Assembly (NCBI RefSeq): GCF_008801715.1
Contig: NZ_VZPG01000001.1
Location: 558,001 to 622,000 of the forward strand
Direction of reading: 5' to 3'
Source of the DNA: Pseudochrobactrum saccharolyticum
GTDB lineage: Bacteria; Pseudomonadota; Alphaproteobacteria; Rhizobiales; Rhizobiaceae
DNA length: 64,000 nt
The notes under the pieces are model-generated. The model was not told the DNA's origin. It saw nothing but the letters and a program-made list of their open reading frames with translations, and made no database searches. This document shows, one piece after another, positions 37,311-44,927 of this stretch. Numbering within the stretch: the stretch's first letter is position 1; each line of letters starts with the position of its first letter. A program made the position numbers and the translations under genes.

Positions 37311-37330
37311 CTGCCCCAATGGAGTTGGGG
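37311..37330 (-). promoter_or_regulatory. Hairpin overlapping mesX ribosome-binding site
   Basis: In the transcript, CCCCAA (37330-37325) pairs with TTGGGG (37319-37314) across a 5-base loop; the GGGGCAG that should bind the ribosome is thereby covered. With no U-run terminator between the riboswitch and the gene, control at translation start is the likeliest mode (inference). Confidence 0.5.
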
Positions 37331-37422
37331 GGCATGGGTCTGCGGACACATAGCAGTACAGGCCGCGATGCGGCCTCCGCTACGGCACACTGGGACACCC
37401 CGCCCGTGGACGTTCTTTCGCC

Positions 37423-37612
37423 AAGGCAGGTCTCCTGGCTCACGGGTCATCGCTTCCGTCCGTCTTCCCGGGTTAAATCCCAGTGACATGCTGGACGTCA
37501 GCTCGCCGCTTACAGTTGCGGGGGCAGCGCCGGCTTTTCCGCATAATACGGAGCACCGGCTTCCCTCTTAGCTCCGGCACGCTGCAGGCAACGACCGGAG
37601 AACCTAGGCATC
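37423..37612 (-). promoter_or_regulatory. Cobalamin (AdoCbl-type) riboswitch
   Basis: On the minus strand the classic aptamer blocks appear in order: AAGCCGGTGCTCCG, then GCTGCCCCCGCAACTGTAAG (internal core), GTCACTGGG, CCGGGAAGACGG, ATGACCCGTGAGCC and the B12 box AGCCAGGAGACCTGCC. It lies in the leader of the DUF1852/MesD genes. High cobalamin should switch them off, since a B12-dependent MetH can then make methionine. Confidence 0.95.
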
Positions 37613-37614
37613 TC

Positions 37615-37644
37615 TACCTAGCTGCAATCGCAACGAAGTGTCAA
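37615..37644 (-). promoter_or_regulatory. Sigma-70-type promoter of the mesX-mesD unit
   Basis: On the minus strand, TTGACA (37644-37639), 18-base spacer, TAGGTA (37620-37615). Expected transcript start near 37608 coincides with the first base of the riboswitch. The perfect palindrome AGATAT-TTTT-ATATCT at 37655-37670 lies just upstream of the -35 box and could bind an activator. Confidence 0.65.
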
Positions 37645-37922
37645 GCGCACATAAAGATATTTTTATATCTCCAAGTCTCAAAGTGTGGACACACCTGCGC
37701 GAGCGAAGACCATTCAGGTCTGAACCATTGCAAGCTAAAACGACATCAGGAGAAAAGCAGACAGCCCGCACATAAGCAGCACCAGATTGGCAATGCCTTA
37801 TGATCCGCCGCAGCCGCTATCCACCCGATGCAATGACTCAGGCTGTCTTGCTGTAATACCGATTTCCGCTGCGATTGATTTGGTCGTACAGAATGAGAGG
37901 GATAGATTATCCTTAGCCCCGA
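37645..37922. other. Region between mes promoter and XRE gene
   Basis: Includes the AGATAT/ATATCT palindrome (37655-37670) and about 250 bases with no gene I can support. The XRE gene on the same strand ends at 37923. Confidence 0.4.
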
Positions 37923-38690
37923 TTATGACGGCATCACAAAACTTGCATAGCCATCGCCAAGCGTCTTGTTAAGGAAACGCGCATATTGATCATAGACATG
38001 ATCTGCGGTTGTAATTCGTCCAAAAACCGGCGCTTCAAAAACTCTTATCGGGATGAGTGCCAGAGGCACGGATACCGGCGTCAGTTGTGCGCCCTGCCCT
38101 GCACGCAATGTCGTGAGAATACCATACATTTCACCTGCGATACTCGGGCGCGAAAGCACCGCCATGCGGTATTGTCCGGACGTATTGGTCACAAGATAGA
38201 CATGACCTGAGAGATGCGGAACGGAGACACATCCATGCTGCGAAAATGACACGTCGGTACGCTCGCGTTCTTCAAATTTCAGATGTGTGTTTCCGGCATC
38301 CCAGACGATGTCCGTGCAATAAGCAAAAATATCGCTGCTATTACCAAAAGAAGGACGAAGCGTGAGGAATGTTCCCTCAAGCCAGGAAACGGCAGCGCGT
38401 GAATAGGCACCAAGTTCTTCCGCCGCATGTCCGTTGGCAGCAGCAGGCTTTGGCTTTTCTGTTTCCGCCTGATCGCGCAGTTCAAATCCCATCGCCTGCT
38501 CAAGCCGGATGATCGTCGCAAGCGTGAAAGGCCTGTGCCCTGAGAGCGCTTTTTCAAGTGTCGAGAGGCTGATACGTGCTTCATCAGCCAGATGCTGGCG
38601 CGAAATCCTGCGACGCGCGATCTCCTCACGCACACGTTCAGCAACGCGGAGATTCAATTGATCGGACAAAACCGCATCGTGCTGAGACAT
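37923..38690 (-). CDS. XRE-family transcriptional regulator
   Basis: A 255-residue DNA-binding protein: HTH at about 12-72 (VREEIARRRISRQHLADEAR, ISLSTLEKALSGHRPFTLAT), then a C-terminal beta-rich sensor-like domain (~100-255) with LEGTFLTLRPSFGNSSDI and GHVYLVTNTSGQYRMAVLSR. The family of the C-terminal domain is not recognised. GGAAG lies 6 bases before the ATG. It is divergent from the sortase-substrate gene across 167 bases and could regulate it; it could instead act on the mes genes that follow on its own strand. No evidence decides between the two. Confidence 0.85.
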   Translation of the reverse strand: MSQHDAVLSDQLNLRVAERVREEIARRRISRQHLADEARISLSTLEKALSGHRPFTLATIIRLEQAMGFELRDQAETEKPKPAAANGHAAEELGAYSRAAVSWLEGTFLTLRPSFGNSSDIFAYCTDIVWDAGNTHLKFEERERTDVSFSQHGCVSVPHLSGHVYLVTNTSGQYRMAVLSRPSIAGEMYGILTTLRAGQGAQLTPVSVPLALIPIRVFEAPVFGRITTADHVYDQYARFLNKTLGDGYASFVMPS

Positions 38691-38857
38691 GAGAACTTCC
38701 TGAATCCGTATTTTCCTTCACAATTCCACACATAGGCGGAGCCTGCAAGGTGGCTTGCGGCAAAGTACGGACAAAACTTGGCAAAGCTTACGCTGGTGAG
38801 GAAACAGCACTCCGGCGCAAATTGTCTCCAGTTATCCGACAGATACAGGAGCTTATA

Positions 38858-41104
38858 ATGTCGCCTGCCATCAGACACTCTCACAACAACGCAAGGGCAA
38901 TCAGCCTGTCTCAGTTCTGCAAATTCATCTGGTTTGTGAATATGCTATTACTGCCAATCCTGGCCGTTGTTCTTTCGCTTCTCAACGTGGCTTCCGCCCG
39001 TGCTGAACAGCCAGCCTATGTAACACCGAATGCAGTGCAAAGCGGCAGCCTGCTGCTGCAAAGCGGTGAAGCCGGCCAATATATCGAAGCACCACGACTT
39101 GCCAGTGATTTCAACATTGATGTCAGCGGCCCCACCGCCCGCGCCCGTCTCAGTCAGGTTTTTGAAAATCCGACCAATGGCTGGGTTGAAGGGCTTTATG
39201 TCTTTCCTCTGCCTGAAGACAGTGCTGTCTACTCCCTGAAGATGATTGTCGGCGACAGGGTTATTGTTGCCGACATCAAGGAAAAACAAGCCGCGCGCGA
39301 AATCTATGAGAAGGCGAAAAGCGAAGGCAAGAAGGCTGCTCTTATCGAACAACAGCGCCCCAACATCTTCACCAATGCGGTTGCCAATCTTGGTCCGAAT
39401 GAAAAACTTGTCATTCAGATCGAATATCAGCAGGCCGTTCGCCTGAGCGATAATCGCTTTTCTCTGCGTGTGCCGCTTGTTGTTGCACCGCGCTATAATC
39501 CTGAAAACAGAGACCCAATTGTTGAAACCGCAGATGTGCAGGGCGGCTGGGGGCAGCAGAAAACAAAACCAGCGCAAAGTTCAGACAATGGCCCCATTGA
39601 AACACCCCTGATTATGCCGGATGAAGACCGCATTAATCCGGTGACAATCACTATCAATCTCAAAGCCGGTTTCCCCGCTGCCAATATTAAGAGCCTTTAT
39701 CATCCTGTTAAGATCAACCAGCATGGCGAACTGGCCTCAACAATTACTCTGGATGGCAAGGCCACGGCTGATCGTGATTTCGTTCTCGAATGGCAGGCTG
39801 CTGAATCCGAAATGCCCACCGTCGGCCTGTTTCGTGAACATGTTGGCAATGACAATTATCTGCTGGCCTACATAACCCCGCCGCGCATCAAAAGCCCTGT
39901 GAATGAAACACGGGAAATCATCTTTGTTATCGACAATTCCGGTTCGATGGGTGGTACTTCGATCAAGCAAGCCAAAGCCAGTCTCGATTATGCCCTCTCC
40001 CGCTTAAAACCCACCGACCGTTTCAACGTCATTCGTTTTGATGACACGCTGACCAAGTTTTTCGATGACTCTGTTCCTGCCACAGCGCTCAATATTACCA
40101 ATGCACGCGACTATGTCTCTGCGCTTGAAGCGGTAGGCGGCACAGAAATGCTGCCTGCTTTGCACGCGGCACTTGATGACAGCCACCAAAAGAATGGCTT
40201 GCGCCAGATCGTGTTTCTGACCGATGGCGAGATCAGCAATGAACGACAAATGCTTGATGTCATTGCATCCCGCCGCGACCGCTCCCGTCTCTTCATGGTT
40301 GGTATCGGCTCGGCGCCCAACACCTATCTGATGAACAAGGCATCTGAACTTGGCCGTGGCACCTTCACACATATCGGCGCGGTGGAAGAAGTTGACCAGC
40401 GCATGCGTGAACTGTTCGATAAACTCGAAAGTCCGGTTGTTACCAATGTAAAAACCAGTTTCTCACAGGAGGGTATCAGCCTGACGCCGGGTCTGCTTCC
40501 TGATCTTTATCAGGGTGAACCATTGGTGCTCGCTGCACGTACCAAACAGGTCAGCGGTACGATGACGGTTGAAGGCACAGTCGGAAGCCGTCCATGGACA
40601 GTGACCCTGCCGCTTGATGCAGCCAGTCCGGCGGAAGGTATTTCCAAGATCTGGGCGCGTCGCAAGATCGACGATGCTGAAGTGGACATGAAGCTCGGCA
40701 AGATCACCGAGCTGGCAGCCGATACGCGTATCCTCAGCCTCGCATTAGAGCATCATCTGGTAACACGTCTCACAAGTCTTGTTGCCGTCGATCAGACACC
40801 GAGCCGCCCAGCCAATACCCCGCTCACCCGCGCCGACATTCCTTTGCAGCTTCCTGCTGGTTGGGACTTTGAGACACTGTTCGGTATTCGTGCAGACCGC
40901 AGCGTGCTTGATCATGCCGATGCAGGCAAAGAGCAGATATTGGCTCGAGGCAAGAACCGTACTGCCGCACCGAATATTCCGGCACCCGTCATGTCACTGC
41001 CGCAAACCGCAACTCCGGCAATGCTGAATATGCTTCAGGGATTAGGCATTATGTTTATCGGGTTTCTCATCTTCTGGTTGGCACGTCGCAAGGAGAATGC
41101 ATGA
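38858..41104 (+). CDS. VIT/vWA protein, substrate of Gram-negative class GN sortase
   Basis: Exported, cell-envelope protein of 748 residues. A long basic N-terminus is followed by a hydrophobic signal core (MLLLPILAVVLSLLNV) and cleavage near ASARA. Then come a VIT domain (~60-185: ARLSQVFENPTNGWVEGLYV, YEKAKSEGKKAALIEQQRPN) and a von Willebrand A domain (~350-530) with intact MIDAS DNSGSMGG, plus FLTDGEISNE. The C-terminus is a sorting signal: LPQTA at 714-718, a hydrophobic helix (MFIGFLIFWLA) and RRK. This is the 'marine proteobacterial sortase target' layout. AGGAG 6 bases before the ATG at 38858 fixes the start. The sortase gene overlaps its stop codon. Confidence 0.93.
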   Translation: MSPAIRHSHNNARAISLSQFCKFIWFVNMLLLPILAVVLSLLNVASARAEQPAYVTPNAVQSGSLLLQSGEAGQYIEAPRLASDFNIDVSGPTARARLSQVFENPTNGWVEGLYVFPLPEDSAVYSLKMIVGDRVIVADIKEKQAAREIYEKAKSEGKKAALIEQQRPNIFTNAVANLGPNEKLVIQIEYQQAVRLSDNRFSLRVPLVVAPRYNPENRDPIVETADVQGGWGQQKTKPAQSSDNGPIETPLIMPDEDRINPVTITINLKAGFPAANIKSLYHPVKINQHGELASTITLDGKATADRDFVLEWQAAESEMPTVGLFREHVGNDNYLLAYITPPRIKSPVNETREIIFVIDNSGSMGGTSIKQAKASLDYALSRLKPTDRFNVIRFDDTLTKFFDDSVPATALNITNARDYVSALEAVGGTEMLPALHAALDDSHQKNGLRQIVFLTDGEISNERQMLDVIASRRDRSRLFMVGIGSAPNTYLMNKASELGRGTFTHIGAVEEVDQRMRELFDKLESPVVTNVKTSFSQEGISLTPGLLPDLYQGEPLVLAARTKQVSGTMTVEGTVGSRPWTVTLPLDAASPAEGISKIWARRKIDDAEVDMKLGKITELAADTRILSLALEHHLVTRLTSLVAVDQTPSRPANTPLTRADIPLQLPAGWDFETLFGIRADRSVLDHADAGKEQILARGKNRTAAPNIPAPVMSLPQTATPAMLNMLQGLGIMFIGFLIFWLARRKENA

Positions 41105-41718
41105 TGGGTATTCTTGTTGCAGAAGATACAAAGGCAAAGGGGCGCACTTTCGTGCGCTCCCCACTCATCTTTCTGTCGATTGCGGTGATGGCCTGCGGCC
41201 TTATTCTTCTCAGTCAGGGGCTGTGGATTCATGCAAAAGCCTATGCAGCTCAGTTCCTTCTTGAGCGTGCTTTCACCCAGAGTATTGCAACAGGTGAAAA
41301 GGTTAAACCTTGGGCATGGGCGGACACGTGGCCGGTAGCACGTATCGAAGCGCCGCGTCTGGCTGCATCAGCAATCGCTCTCAATGGTGCAAGCGGACAA
41401 GCTCTGGCTTTTGGGCCCGGTCATCTCCAGAACACACCCAAAGCCGGTGAGACAGGAACTGCCGTTTATGCCGCCCACCGCGACACGCATTTTGCTTTTC
41501 TCAAAGATATTAAGAAAGGCGATCTTATTCGCATTACCCGCACTGACGGTAAAACTTATACCTATCGTGCCACGCAAATGAGTGTTGCGCGTTGGGATGA
41601 AGCGCAGATCGATATCCATGCAGCGGGTTCTCAGTTGGTTCTTGCAACCTGCTATCCCTTTGATGCGGTTACCCAAGGGCCGTTTCGTTATCTCGTTTAT
41701 GCCACTTCAATCCAGTGA
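41101..41718 (+). CDS. Class GN sortase
   Basis: Inner-membrane cysteine transpeptidase of the Gram-negative class GN. A membrane helix at about 23-42 is followed by the sortase barrel with catalytic His126 (AAHRDTHF), Cys184 (LATCYPFDA) and Arg196 (QGPFRYLV). It has a single dedicated substrate, the VIT/vWA protein immediately upstream, with which it shares an ATGA overlap; AGGAG lies 5 bases before the ATG. It is expected to cleave after Thr in LPQTA and join the substrate to an amine acceptor that is not known in Gram-negative cells. Confidence 0.94.
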   Translation: MMGILVAEDTKAKGRTFVRSPLIFLSIAVMACGLILLSQGLWIHAKAYAAQFLLERAFTQSIATGEKVKPWAWADTWPVARIEAPRLAASAIALNGASGQALAFGPGHLQNTPKAGETGTAVYAAHRDTHFAFLKDIKKGDLIRITRTDGKTYTYRATQMSVARWDEAQIDIHAAGSQLVLATCYPFDAVTQGPFRYLVYATSIQ

Positions 41719-42079
41719 TTTGAAATTGCTGCAGACAAGCAATTTTCATGGGGATTACGCACAAGCTTAACATTTATGTTTTTTGAATGAACGATGGGAT
41801 CTGTTCACAGCACAACAATGTTCCGTCATTTCAACAAGTTGTAATTATCCTGAGACTTTGGCACGCTAAAGCATCAACCATCTGATCGGATATTGTCGGC
41901 GCCGGTCAGGCAAAAATCGACTGGGATGTCGCCGGGTACAGAAATGGGAAACCTCTCCCGCTTTCTCCGGCAATTTAGCTCTTGGAGCATAATAAACCTA
42001 ATCTGCACTTCCTTCTCACCCCCCATATTTCTGTCGATCACAACCGCTTGTTTCAAGTTCAAGAGCTGGTTTTAAAGAG
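41719..42079. other. Intergenic region after sortase
   Basis: A weak hairpin AAATTGCT / AGCAATTT (41723-41745) just past the sortase stop codon may be a terminator. The rest, increasingly AT-rich, contains no gene I can support. It leads into the GTAA-N7-GTAA site at 42080. Confidence 0.4.
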
Positions 42080-42095
42080 GTAATGTTACCGTAAC
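42080..42095 (+). promoter_or_regulatory. GTAA-N7-GTAA direct repeat, site A
   Basis: GTAATGTTACCGTAAC: half-sites GTAA at 42080 and 42091, an 11-base period as used by OmpR/PhoB-type response regulators. It lies 73 bases before the first small membrane-protein start and reads in the same direction as that gene. Three more copies occur at 44879, 45898 and 45961. Confidence 0.6.
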
Positions 42096-42167
42096 AGTCG
42101 AATTCTAAACATCACTCCAATTCGATGCTTCACCTAAAAGCAGGTGACATAAAGATGGAGATGTTCT

Positions 42168-42329
42168 TTGAAAAGAAAATTATCAAGAAAATTCTATGAA
42201 AAACCATTCGAAATTTTCGTAATATTCATCGGAATTTGCCTTGCAAATATTGTAAACAATCACAAGATTTCCACGCCATCATACGAAATCACAGACAAAT
42301 CCATTTCAACAAATGGATTAAGTCTATGA
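42168..42329 (+). CDS. Small membrane protein, 53 residues, TTG start
   Basis: Not recognised. The frame begins at TTG 42168 with GGAG 7 bases upstream and an in-frame stop (TAA) at 42150; no ATG is available. The peptide has a strongly basic N-terminus (KRKLSRKFYEK), one hydrophobic segment (FEIFVIFIGICLANIV), and a polar C-terminus (HKISTPSYEITDKSIST). This suggests a single-pass inner-membrane protein with the C-terminus outside. Its TGA stop codon overlaps the ATG of a second small hydrophobic frame, the hallmark of a real coupled pair. A 7-bp hairpin TCCATTT / AAATGGA (42300-42317) lies just before the overlap. Site A lies upstream. Confidence 0.5.
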   Translation: MKRKLSRKFYEKPFEIFVIFIGICLANIVNNHKISTPSYEITDKSISTNGLSL

Positions 42330-42442
42330 TTTACAAAAAGATCAGATCCGCAATAAATTTTATGCTTTTAACGATCATACCCGTATCTTTACTATGGGGG
42401 CCAATCGCCATAGCTATAATATCGAGAATAGATTCACTTTGA
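42326..42442 (+). CDS. Small membrane protein, 38 residues, coupled to the preceding one
   Basis: Begins at ATG 42326, overlapping the preceding TGA by the ATGA arrangement. The basic N-terminus (MIYKKIRSA) is followed by a long hydrophobic segment (INFMLLTIIPVSLLWGPIAI) and ISRIDSL at the end: one membrane helix. The frame is open further upstream, but the coupling makes 42326 the likely start. The gene ends only 10 bases from the end of the convergent histidine kinase gene, with no terminator between them. By analogy with other very small proteins encoded beside sensor kinases, it could modulate that kinase (inference only). Confidence 0.45.
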   Translation: MIYKKIRSAINFMLLTIIPVSLLWGPIAIAIISRIDSL

Positions 42443-42452
42443 TATTAATCGC

Positions 42453-43820
42453 TTAACCTGCGGGGAAGGTCAAACTCACGACCAATCCCCCGCCAGTCGC
42501 ATCGGATAATGCAACAGATCCATTATGGGCGCTCATAATCTGGGATACAATTGCAAGTCCCATCCCCGCCCCTTCAACCGCAGTACCCGCCCCTCTCACA
42601 AAAGGCTTCAGCATACTGCTCCGCTCTGCATCGGGAATACCCGGCCCCCTGTCAGTAACACGCAATATGCAAGGATGAAGCACTTCGATCACCAGCATTT
42701 CTGTTCCTTGCGCATGGCACAGCGCATTCATGATTAAATTATCCAGCGCCACCCGAAGCGCCGCCTCTGAGCCCGAAATGATTATCCGTTCTTCAGGTGC
42801 TTTGAACTCAATCTCCACGCCCTGCCTGAGAGCAGCCGGAACATGCTCAGCAACAATTTGACGGGCTGCATGCGCGAGATCAACCGGAGCAAATGCCAAT
42901 GACTGGCCGGATAATCGCGCCAGTTGCAAAGAAGTCGTCACGATTGAAGCCAGACGCGCCGTATCGCGTATCAGAACATCACGTATTGCCGGCTCTTCTA
43001 TCTTTTCAAGTTTTATTCTCAGCTTGGTCAACGGCGTTCGCAACTCATGCGATGCACTGGCAAGAAAAAAACGCTGCGCTTCAAACGCATCATCAATACG
43101 CGACAGAGCCGTATTAAATGCAGCAACCATCGGCTTTAATTCCGAGGGAGTATCACGATCTGAAATACTGCGGCCATTGGGCAGACCGTCAATCTTTTCC
43201 GCAGAGTTTACAACCCTTCTTACAGGCGATGCAATGACACGCTTAACCGCTATCGCCGCAATCGTCGCCGTAGCGACCAGCACAACCCCAAGCAAATGAT
43301 ACAAGCCCTGAGAGCCTATCCCCCATAATGCAACGAAAATTGTTTGCACTCCGGTAAATGAAACACCGCCCAGCACAACAAATGCCTGAGGATTGGCGTC
43401 ATCAACAAGGCGCAGGCCTTGATAGGTTACTTCACCCGTTGTGTAATGAAACTGAAATGAAGATATTTGATCAGAAACTGTATTAAGTGCTTTTTGAACA
43501 GACGGGGGTACAACCCCATGGGTTATCGTCTGAGTTCCGTCACTCAGCAAATACCAAAAATCCGGTTGCTGCTCTGCAGAACCAATAATATCGGCAGATA
43601 TGCCGCCAATATTAAGTTTTAACTGACCTGAGGGCGTATAGGACTTACTGGACTGCAGTAGTTTTCCCAGAATATCCAGCGGTACAGTTTGCCGCCCCTC
43701 CGTATCCGAAGACAACAATAAAAACGTGAGTGTTAATATTGTACTGATTGTCATCATCAGCGCCATGCCGATAACAAGCATAACGACAACCGGAAAAGCG
43801 ATGGAGCGCATAAATTTCAT
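42453..43820 (-). CDS. Sensor histidine kinase of an OmpR-type two-component system
   Basis: A 455-residue inner-membrane kinase with membrane segments at ~8-37 and ~172-195 flanking a periplasmic sensor domain of about 135 residues. A HAMP linker follows (VIASPVRRVVNSAEKIDGLP), then HisKA with the phospho-accepting His258 (ASASHELRTPLTKLRIK), and HATPase with NLIMNALCHA, DRGPGIPDAE and GAGMGLAIV. The layout is that of QseC/PmrB-type kinases. It overlaps the response regulator stop codon by ATGA. The signal is unknown. Two tiny membrane-protein genes converge on its 3' end. Confidence 0.92.
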   Translation of the reverse strand: MKFMRSIAFPVVVMLVIGMALMMTISTILTLTFLLLSSDTEGRQTVPLDILGKLLQSSKSYTPSGQLKLNIGGISADIIGSAEQQPDFWYLLSDGTQTITHGVVPPSVQKALNTVSDQISSFQFHYTTGEVTYQGLRLVDDANPQAFVVLGGVSFTGVQTIFVALWGIGSQGLYHLLGVVLVATATIAAIAVKRVIASPVRRVVNSAEKIDGLPNGRSISDRDTPSELKPMVAAFNTALSRIDDAFEAQRFFLASASHELRTPLTKLRIKLEKIEEPAIRDVLIRDTARLASIVTTSLQLARLSGQSLAFAPVDLAHAARQIVAEHVPAALRQGVEIEFKAPEERIIISGSEAALRVALDNLIMNALCHAQGTEMLVIEVLHPCILRVTDRGPGIPDAERSSMLKPFVRGAGTAVEGAGMGLAIVSQIMSAHNGSVALSDATGGGLVVSLTFPAG

Positions 43821-44488
43821 TCCTGCACCATCATGTAACCTATACCGCGTATAGTGCGTATTGTTACATTACACTTGGCCTCCCGCAGACGCCGCCGCAG
43901 TCTCGACACATGGGAATCTATGACATTAGAGCCCAGTTCATCATCAAGGCCATAAACGGATGCTTCCAGATTATCACGCTGGACAACACGCCCCGCCCGT
44001 CTGATGAGCGCCTCTAAAATAGCAAGCTCACGTCTTGGCGTATTCATAATACTCCCCTCAACCATAGCGGAACGGTTGATAAGATCGAATGATAAATTGC
44101 CGAACTGCGTGCATCCGGTCTCATCCAGATTATATCTGCGAAGCACAGCCCGCGCTCTTGCAATAAGCTCCATTGGTTCAAATGGTTTACTGATATATTC
44201 ATCCGCGCCTTTATCCAGAGCCGCAACAATATCAGCCGGATCATCTAATGCTGTTAATATCAGGGTAGCTGGTCGCGGCCGAAGCTGCCGTAAAGTGGGC
44301 AGCAGAGACAGACCGTCACCATCCAGAAGATGACGGTCGATAATTGCCAGATCAAATTTGAAAGCAAGCAAAGCAGATTCTGCATCTGCAACGGTGTCAA
44401 ATGTGTCCGCAACACCAATGGATGCCTCCATCATAGCCTTCAGCGAGGCCGCCAATTCACGATCATCTTCTACTATCAGAATATGCAT
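43817..44488 (-). CDS. OmpR-family response regulator
   Basis: A 223-residue transcription factor: receiver domain with the acidic pocket EDD (7-9), phospho-accepting Asp51 (IIDRHLLDGDG) and Lys101 (ISKPFEPMEL); then a winged-helix DNA-binding domain with TPRRELAILEALIRRAGRVV and DSHVSRLRRRL, ending in TIRGIGYMMV. OmpR-type regulators bind as dimers to direct repeats with about 10-11-base spacing, which fits the GTAA-N7-GTAA sites found around this gene. First gene of the regulator-kinase operon. Confidence 0.95.
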   Translation of the reverse strand: MHILIVEDDRELAASLKAMMEASIGVADTFDTVADAESALLAFKFDLAIIDRHLLDGDGLSLLPTLRQLRPRPATLILTALDDPADIVAALDKGADEYISKPFEPMELIARARAVLRRYNLDETGCTQFGNLSFDLINRSAMVEGSIMNTPRRELAILEALIRRAGRVVQRDNLEASVYGLDDELGSNVIDSHVSRLRRRLREAKCNVTIRTIRGIGYMMVQE

Positions 44489-44615
44489 GAGCCGCCATTG
44501 ATATGATCAGAGTCAAATTGATTGCACATTGCGAACACCAAAGTTTTTAGCATGTTTTCAGAGCCGCTTAGCTTACCACATTAAAAAACGTGTCAGTAAA
44601 AACGGACAACCGGAA

Positions 44616-44825
44616 CTAGAGAAGATCCCCGCGGGAAACACCATATGCCGGAGGCGGATATGCCCTTCTCAAATGGTCTTTGTCGGACATATCCAAGCGC
44701 TGCACACATTGCGCATAGGCATCTGTTCCGGGAAGAAATCCGTATTCGTTACAACGGCCTCTATAGTCTGTCGTCTCGCAGCCCATCAGCGCCATCAGGA
44801 GACCTATCGCAAAATAATTACGCAT
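44616..44825 (-). CDS. Small lipoprotein, 69 residues
   Basis: Starts at ATG 44825 with GAGGAT 5 bases upstream; the longer open frame to 44879 is not used. The N-terminal hydrophobic segment ends in the lipobox LMGC, so the mature protein begins at Cys15. The mature part has the CNEYGFLPGTDAYAQCVQR pattern seen in other small alphaproteobacterial envelope proteins of unknown role; with the second Cys it may form a disulfide. Site B (GTAA-N7-GTAA) lies 54 bases upstream of the start. It precedes the regulator-kinase operon on the same strand by 127 bases. Confidence 0.75.
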   Translation of the reverse strand: MRNYFAIGLLMALMGCETTDYRGRCNEYGFLPGTDAYAQCVQRLDMSDKDHLRRAYPPPAYGVSRGDLL

Positions 44826-44878
44826 AATATCCTCAATAAGTTTATATATGTCAGCATATGACCAATCCGGCCTGAACA

Positions 44879-44893
44879 TTACGGCAACGTTAC
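44879..44893 (-). promoter_or_regulatory. GTAA-N7-GTAA direct repeat, site B
   Basis: Minus strand: GTAA-CGTTGCC-GTAA followed by TGTTC, very close to site D. It lies 54 bases upstream of the small lipoprotein start and reads in its direction. TATATA/TATAAA-like -10 candidates lie between. Confidence 0.6.
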
Positions 44894-44927
44894 GTGGCAG
44901 GTGCCAAGCTATAAATAGTCATGCCGG

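Noticed and set aside
41101-41718. Sortase as a sign of a Gram-positive origin
   Set aside because: Motifs and the VIT/vWA partner match class GN sortases, which are native to proteobacteria.
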